Below are positions 59,390 through 64,000 of a DNA stretch of 64,000 bases, in pieces. This DNA comes from Cylicocyclus nassatus (Eukaryota; Nematoda; Chromadorea; Rhabditida; Strongylidae). Each line of letters begins with the position of its first letter. Within the stretch, counting starts at the first letter, position 1. The notes below the pieces were generated by a model that searched no databases, was not told where the DNA came from, and saw nothing but the letters and a program-made list of their open reading frames with translations. Position numbers and translations under genes: made by a program. The stretch spans positions 69,718,792-69,782,791 of the forward strand of contig CATQJL010000305.1 in assembly GCA_958299035.1 (NCBI GenBank), read 5' to 3'.

Positions 59390-62200
59390 CTGAAAATAAT
59401 GTCAGTTGTACTCTAAAAATTCTATGCATATGAATTTTCACGTCAAAATGCAATATGCTCTTCAAAAAGCAGGTTTCTTCAATAACCATGCGCTCTAGAT
59501 TACTCGACTAGTCAAGTTTGAAAATGTAACTTCGTGATATCATGAAAAGCAGCGATAACCCGCCCGTTTCGTGCTTTTAGCAATTATATCTAATATTTCT
59601 CCTGGCTCGGGTCTGAAGTGCTAAAAAAAAGGTGGTGAAGAGATTTTAAAAGCTTCACAAGTTTTTAGAATGAACCTCGCATTTTGTAGATGGGCAAAAA
59701 GAACGTCGAGAAAAGATGCATTGATGCCACCGCCGTGTTCTTTCCTTTGACAAAATATGTATGCTTGAAGAAGAGCTGTCTCAAGACGTTATCATGCACG
59801 CGAATTAGCCATCTTTTCAAACTAGAATCCTATTCATCATTGCATGAATGGGAAGTTATAATAGAGCGAAAGAAAAAGAGGATATATTTCAATTAATGTT
59901 CTACGTTCATATGGATTGATTTAATTCAAGAAGAAGGTTTTTGAATTTGTTGAAGTGATTTGTATGCATGGTAGAAATTTATTATATGTAAAACTTTCGG
60001 AAAAGGAAGAAAACCAAAATATATGAAAGTTTAACTGTCTTTTACCGCAATAGCATAGCATATAAGCACATTAGATGGAAAACAACTGCTTCGCGAGCGC
60101 AAAGCGTGCAACTTTAGCTCAGTCGTCTGTACTCGACTAAAGCAATCAATTCTCATATTTTAGGTTTCCATAAGTTCGTAAAGTTTATTCTTGTCCTCAT
60201 TTCTTAGGTGGGTGTCAATTTGCGGCAAGCCGGGCATATCACTGAGAAGAGCTAAGCGTGCTCTTTACGCGAACTTGTCGCATTCAACGAAAAGCTGATC
60301 AATCCTCACCTGTATCGATTTATCGCGAATCGTACAAACGGTGTCTGCTTCAATTCAAGACTACGAAACTTGTTAGAAGACTTTTTGCAACCAGATTTCC
60401 TGAGCTGTTACGAATTTTGAGTGAAAATATGAGTGCAAGGTGGAGGAGGTTGTGCGCAACCACAAAACAATACAACGTTGAATGAATTTTGATAAAGAAA
60501 TGTGTTTTGTCAGGCCACCAAAATTCTGCGAACTTATGCAGCGAGCTATTATTACGCTATCTTCAGCTCTACCAGAGTAAAGATTTCAGCCATTATCACG
60601 ATCATTTCTCATAAAAAGCATGCTAATGCGCTTTATAAAAGATATTCAAACGTAACCTTTCATAAGCTAACCGGGAACGAAACTTTATGGCGTTCAATTC
60701 AGTTTTTCTACATATTAGTGGCCCATATGTTATATGACAAAATTCACGCCCACAGAAATGTGCAAAAATGCGTGAAGAATGACATTTTGTGGAAAATTCC
60801 ATTTATTACTGCCTTTTCTCTGCGGAAACACTGCTCGACAAGAATCTGCTTACAAAAGCATTGTTACGTATCTTCTTCGTAGAACTGCTTTTCGAAAAAA
60901 TTGCAGTGATAAAGATATTTTCGTTAAATGGCTTTTTCTCGAATACTATGCTTTTGCATCTTCAAGCTAGATTAGAGCCTGCCGCAGAAAATACGTACTA
61001 CTGCTTTGCGTAAATGCGCGTAAGCAAATTGAAAAAATTTCAAAGAGCAGTTTTGTAAGATTATCTCGGTGTCTTATAAAATACTAACTGGAATACCTAG
61101 CCTTGTCTGGCTTGTATGATGTAAAAAATGCGCTATAATGAAGCCAACGATAGAAAGAATTGAACTAAAGCAAAAAGTTTGCCTTAGGGTGTGTCTCGCG
61201 TTTTTCAGACCTTTCTCTTCTCTTCTCATTTTTTATCTTTTTATATTAGGGTTAACCTTGTCAACATGCTCTCTTCTGCGGCGGCATCATTTCCGTTGTG
61301 CAAAACAGGATGCAAATATTTTGCATTTACTCTTCAACAAGACTGCTCGGCTACCATGAATGTACGCGTTAGCATTGCAGGGATGTGACCGATTAGCATA
61401 TCACCATTCACAAAATTTAAAATCACTTTCTATTGTGTCTCTCCGCTATTCGGTTGTCTCTGTGACATCCACTCCACATTGCTTAGTCTCGCCTACTATG
61501 GAGGTCAAGCCGTATCTGCTCAATTTTTGAGATATGTTCTTTAATGAAACTGGCTATAGGAGTAAGTGTAGCCTATTTTCCCATTTTTAGAGTAATACTA
61601 CTGTCTTTGAAAACTTCCACATTGACACAATTCATAACAAAGAACATGGATTTGCATCACCTTTTACGTCTTCTACACAACTGCCAAGAAAAGATTTCGT
61701 TTTTACTATCTTCTGTAATGTTTTGCCACACAGGTTTGCTATAAGTTTTATTTATTCAGCCTGACGTTTCGGCAGTAATGCCTTCCTCAAAGGCCTTCTT
61801 TACTTTCAACAAACCTGTGTGGCAAAATATCATAGAAGATAGTGCTGCTACCATGCCCAGGTTTTACGAACAGAAAGCATATGAGATTTCATTTTTTTAC
61901 ACGTTTTTTCTTCTTCGTCACATTAGTCGATTAGCCAGACATGAAAACGCATAGCGTAGTTTAACCTACTCCTTTTACACTCACGCTGCTAAAATGATGA
62001 TACTTTTGAGAAAACGTTACTATAAGCTTGAACGCACACGAAGCAAACCTAAAAAAAGGACTGAAGAAGCTGAAAACTCCTACACTAAGTAATCGGAGCC
62101 GCAGATTTTGAATACGAGACTCTACATCGTCACGCTTTTCTCATAGTAAATTCCAGGTTCTCTCTTCTTTGAATTCGGGCATCTTATGTCGTGAATTGTA
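59390..62200. other. Probable M1 intron, nothing else recognised
   Basis: No HExxH-encoding exon was found by eye. At about 60165 there is a mariner-end-like fragment (CCATAAGTTCGTAAAG) related to 56740. Confidence 0.4.
61707..61844. mobile_element. PLE-end-like short inverted repeat
   Basis: Arms of about 35 bp (ending CCACACAGGTTT on the left and starting AAACCTGTGTGG on the right) enclose a minus-strand GAGGAAGGC...GCCGAAACGTCAGGC motif related to the hammerhead tails nearby. Its CTGANGA box is degraded. It lies about 0.4 kb below the GIY-YIG element tail. Confidence 0.45.
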
Positions 62201-62237
62201 ATAGATGTTCTGCCAAGCCCAGATTAGTACGGCGGAA

Positions 62238-62285
62238 TCTTTATTGACCTAACGTTTCGGCAAGGTCGTCTTCTTCGGAGGTCTG
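62238..62285 (-). ncRNA. Degenerate hammerhead-like tail of PLE
   Basis: The minus strand has CCGAAGA followed by GAAACGTTAGGTC and AATAAAG. The core U of CTGANGA is replaced by C, and the stem II pairing is weak. It lies about 250 bp past the GIY-YIG frame, where other PLE copies carry the motif. Confidence 0.35.
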
Positions 62286-62527
62286 AAAGATGATTGCAGT
62301 CCTGACCTGTGAAACTATTCCGCCAAACGTCTTCTCCGTACTTATTGAGTCTAGACCTCGTCTTATGCACAACGTACAGAGAGTCACGCTGACAGAAGGA
62401 ACCAAGCGTTGATCCACCATGATGAAGATGTTAATGGTCCGCAGGAAGCAGCGGACGATAGCCGCGGAGATGTTTCGGAAGACGACACTGAGTGTCACTT
62501 TGTGTCTCGCGTCTATATATAAGGCAG

Positions 62528-62983
62528 CTACTGTTCACATAGTGATAGAAAAGGCAGAAGATCATTCGTCACTGACAGGCATTCATTCTTGTTATTCATG
62601 CTTGGGCTCTTCAAAGAGATCCACAAAGCTTCCAGTATCTTTCGTGCAGAAATTTCTGTCTCGTATGCCAAGATAAAACATTCGACCTCAAACTCAGGTC
62701 CGCCATGTGCTTCAAATCTATGCTTTCCCAACGGTGATACCAATTTCCCTCGTCTTTTGTTTGCTAAGTGCTCTTGGACCCTGATATTCAATGCTCTGCC
62801 CGTCTTACCTATATAGGACGTTCCGCAACTTGAACACACTAGTTGGTACGCGACCCCTGACTTCGCGCAATCTCTTAATTTTCCGTATGGGCAAACAATG
62901 CATTGTTCTAATACGGGTGAAATCAGCTTGCTTGAAAACCTTGTTACACAATTTTCCTTTTTTTGAGTTTTATTGGGTTTCAT
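62528..62983 (-). CDS. Penelope-like element C-terminal GIY-YIG domain
   Basis: This 151-codon open frame includes a Cys-rich linker (CIVCPYGKLRDCAKSGVAYQ, then LVCSSCG) followed by SYIGKTGRALNIRVQEHLAN, an H-containing LGKHRFEAHGG stretch, and the terminus SPSMNNKNECLSVTNDLLPF. This is the zinc-finger-like linker plus GIY-YIG endonuclease arrangement at the C-terminus of Penelope-like retroelements; the nuclease nicks DNA for target-primed reverse transcription. Only this end is present. The reverse-transcriptase part should lie above 63 kb on the minus strand but was not recognised. Downstream on the same strand is a GAAACGTTAGGTC hammerhead-like tail at about 62240-62280. It is the best preserved endonuclease domain in the window, though the element is 5' truncated. 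Confidence 0.75.
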   Translation of the reverse strand: MKPNKTQKKENCVTRFSSKLISPVLEQCIVCPYGKLRDCAKSGVAYQLVCSSCGTSYIGKTGRALNIRVQEHLANKRRGKLVSPLGKHRFEAHGGPEFEVECFILAYETEISARKILEALWISLKSPSMNNKNECLSVTNDLLPFLSLCEQ

Positions 62984-62984
62984 T

Positions 62985-64000
62985 GCGCCTATCTTGCATT
63001 GGCGCTATATGCTTCCTACTGTAATCCCGCAGTAACAAAGAGAGATCGATGATTCACTCAAAATTGTAAATCTAAGTCGAAGCCGCGCTACAGAATTATA
63101 CCGGAACCTTCTCGAACGATTTCAGGACAAGAAAGTAAATAACAATGAAACGGGAGGCACATATCATATTTAGAACACCATCTTTAGGTACTTTCGTTTT
63201 TAGCATATGAATGATTGCTAGCTTGATTTTAAGTTCGTTTGCACTGCTTTTTTCAGCTTAGAAAAGAAAATTTCCTGCGTTATCCGATGTTATTGAAGTA
63301 ATCTCGAGTCATTTGTAACTTAATATGTGAAACCGCACACTAAGCCTTATAAACGACGGCACCCATACTAGTAACTTTCCGCTAAAACATTTTCTAGCCA
63401 CAGGTTCTAATCTTGAAGTTCGTCAGTTGGCATGCATAGTGTGCACTACGCATATTAAGTTACAATTGAATCGACGATAGGCGATACAGAAAAATGTTAG
63501 CAGTTTCACTTATACGTAGTTCTTTTACACTCTGATGATATTTCAGGTGCGATTCTCACTGAATTTGGCATAGCGTGGAACTTCTGAGATGATTGTTGAG
63601 CCTTGTGCCAAAATTGTTAAAATCTTTACTCCGGCTTACGTTTTGGGCGCGTCGCCTCCTCCAGACTTGGAAAAGTTAAAAGCCTTGCGAATCAACCGCT
63701 GAAACGCCCAATCAGCCAAGGAATTCCTTCAACATCATGCCAAGCACCACTATGATACCAGAGGGTCAAATATAAGCTAGTGCTTATCTCAGTAGCCTTA
63801 GCGATAAACAGAGCGAGTGCACGAACTAAATTATGCTCCCGTTAATGAAATGGCGCCTTTTTATATGCATCCGACCTCAATCTCGCAAATAGGTTTTGAT
63901 CCCAAAGTAAGTCATTGGTCACGGCGATGCATCCCTCCTTGCGATTCATTAAAGGGTTCTTGGATGTTAACCAGACCTCCTCTAAGTTTTTCGAACAACT
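62985..64000. other. Nothing recognised except a repeat arm
   Basis: 63030-63120 resembles an arm of the 56.07-56.73 kb TIR element. The remaining sequence has no convincing frame. Confidence 0.4.

Overview
This looks like nuclear DNA from a clade V parasitic nematode, probably a strongylid such as a hookworm. That placement is inference. It rests on two very short spliceosomal introns (44 and 57 bp) beside multi-kilobase repeat-filled ones, a dense population of mariner-derived MITEs, CR1-like LINEs, Penelope-like elements (PLEs) and a Mutator-like element. Host coding sequence is sparse and most of the 64 kb is transposable-element (TE) derived. I saw no tRNA, rRNA, CRISPR array or bacterial-style operon.

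Host genes. The backbone is one minus-strand M1-family (gluzincin) aminopeptidase gene. Seven exons can be read from about 59.4 kb down to 23.07 kb: 59389-59273, 54105-53905, 31315-31175, 31130-31012, 30954-30884, 23429-23296 and 23198-23070. All their splice phases agree and none contains a stop. The upstream exons (including HExxH) appear to lie beyond 64 kb and the C-terminal exons below 23 kb are not identified. One intron is 22.6 kb. On the plus strand at 15.5-16.7 kb is a decayed, intron-containing Sec13-like WD40 gene with several TGA codons, some at expected Trp positions. A fragment resembling a beta-1,3-galactosyltransferase follows at about 17.1 kb. A few unassigned exon-like minus-strand frames are listed at low confidence.

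TE layout. 0-0.4 kb: PLE reverse-transcriptase fragment. 1.45-4.07 kb: palindromic MITE with a second MITE nested in it. 6.05-7.6 kb: palindromic repeat with a nested mariner MITE. 8.0-8.6 kb: MULE-type MITE. 9.9-10.3 kb: GIY-YIG fragment. 10.85-13.9 kb: roughly 2 kb palindrome split by a mariner MITE. 18.86-21.7 kb: Helitron-like element, then an inverted pair of ~170 bp tandem arrays split by a mariner-type element. 23.8-27.1 kb: two mariner-type elements, one holding a second Helitron-like copy. 28.8-30.5 kb: inverted PLE pair with hammerhead-like motifs. 31.65-33.55 kb: nested mariner MITEs. 36.1-46.9 kb: small TIR element interrupted by a ~10.2 kb MULE with a 9 bp target duplication, itself carrying a decayed transposase, two LINEs and small palindromes. 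49.2-49.9 kb: mariner MITE. 52.8-53.45, 54.5-55.0 and 56.07-56.73 kb: further TIR elements. 57.3-57.9 and 61.7-63.0 kb: PLE ends and a GIY-YIG endonuclease frame.

The most useful result is a set of nested insertions whose pre-insertion sites can be read from sister copies or opposite palindrome arms inside the window. Candidate hammerhead ribozyme motifs at the PLE ends are the most interesting functional lead. I did not find a convincing wholly new system.
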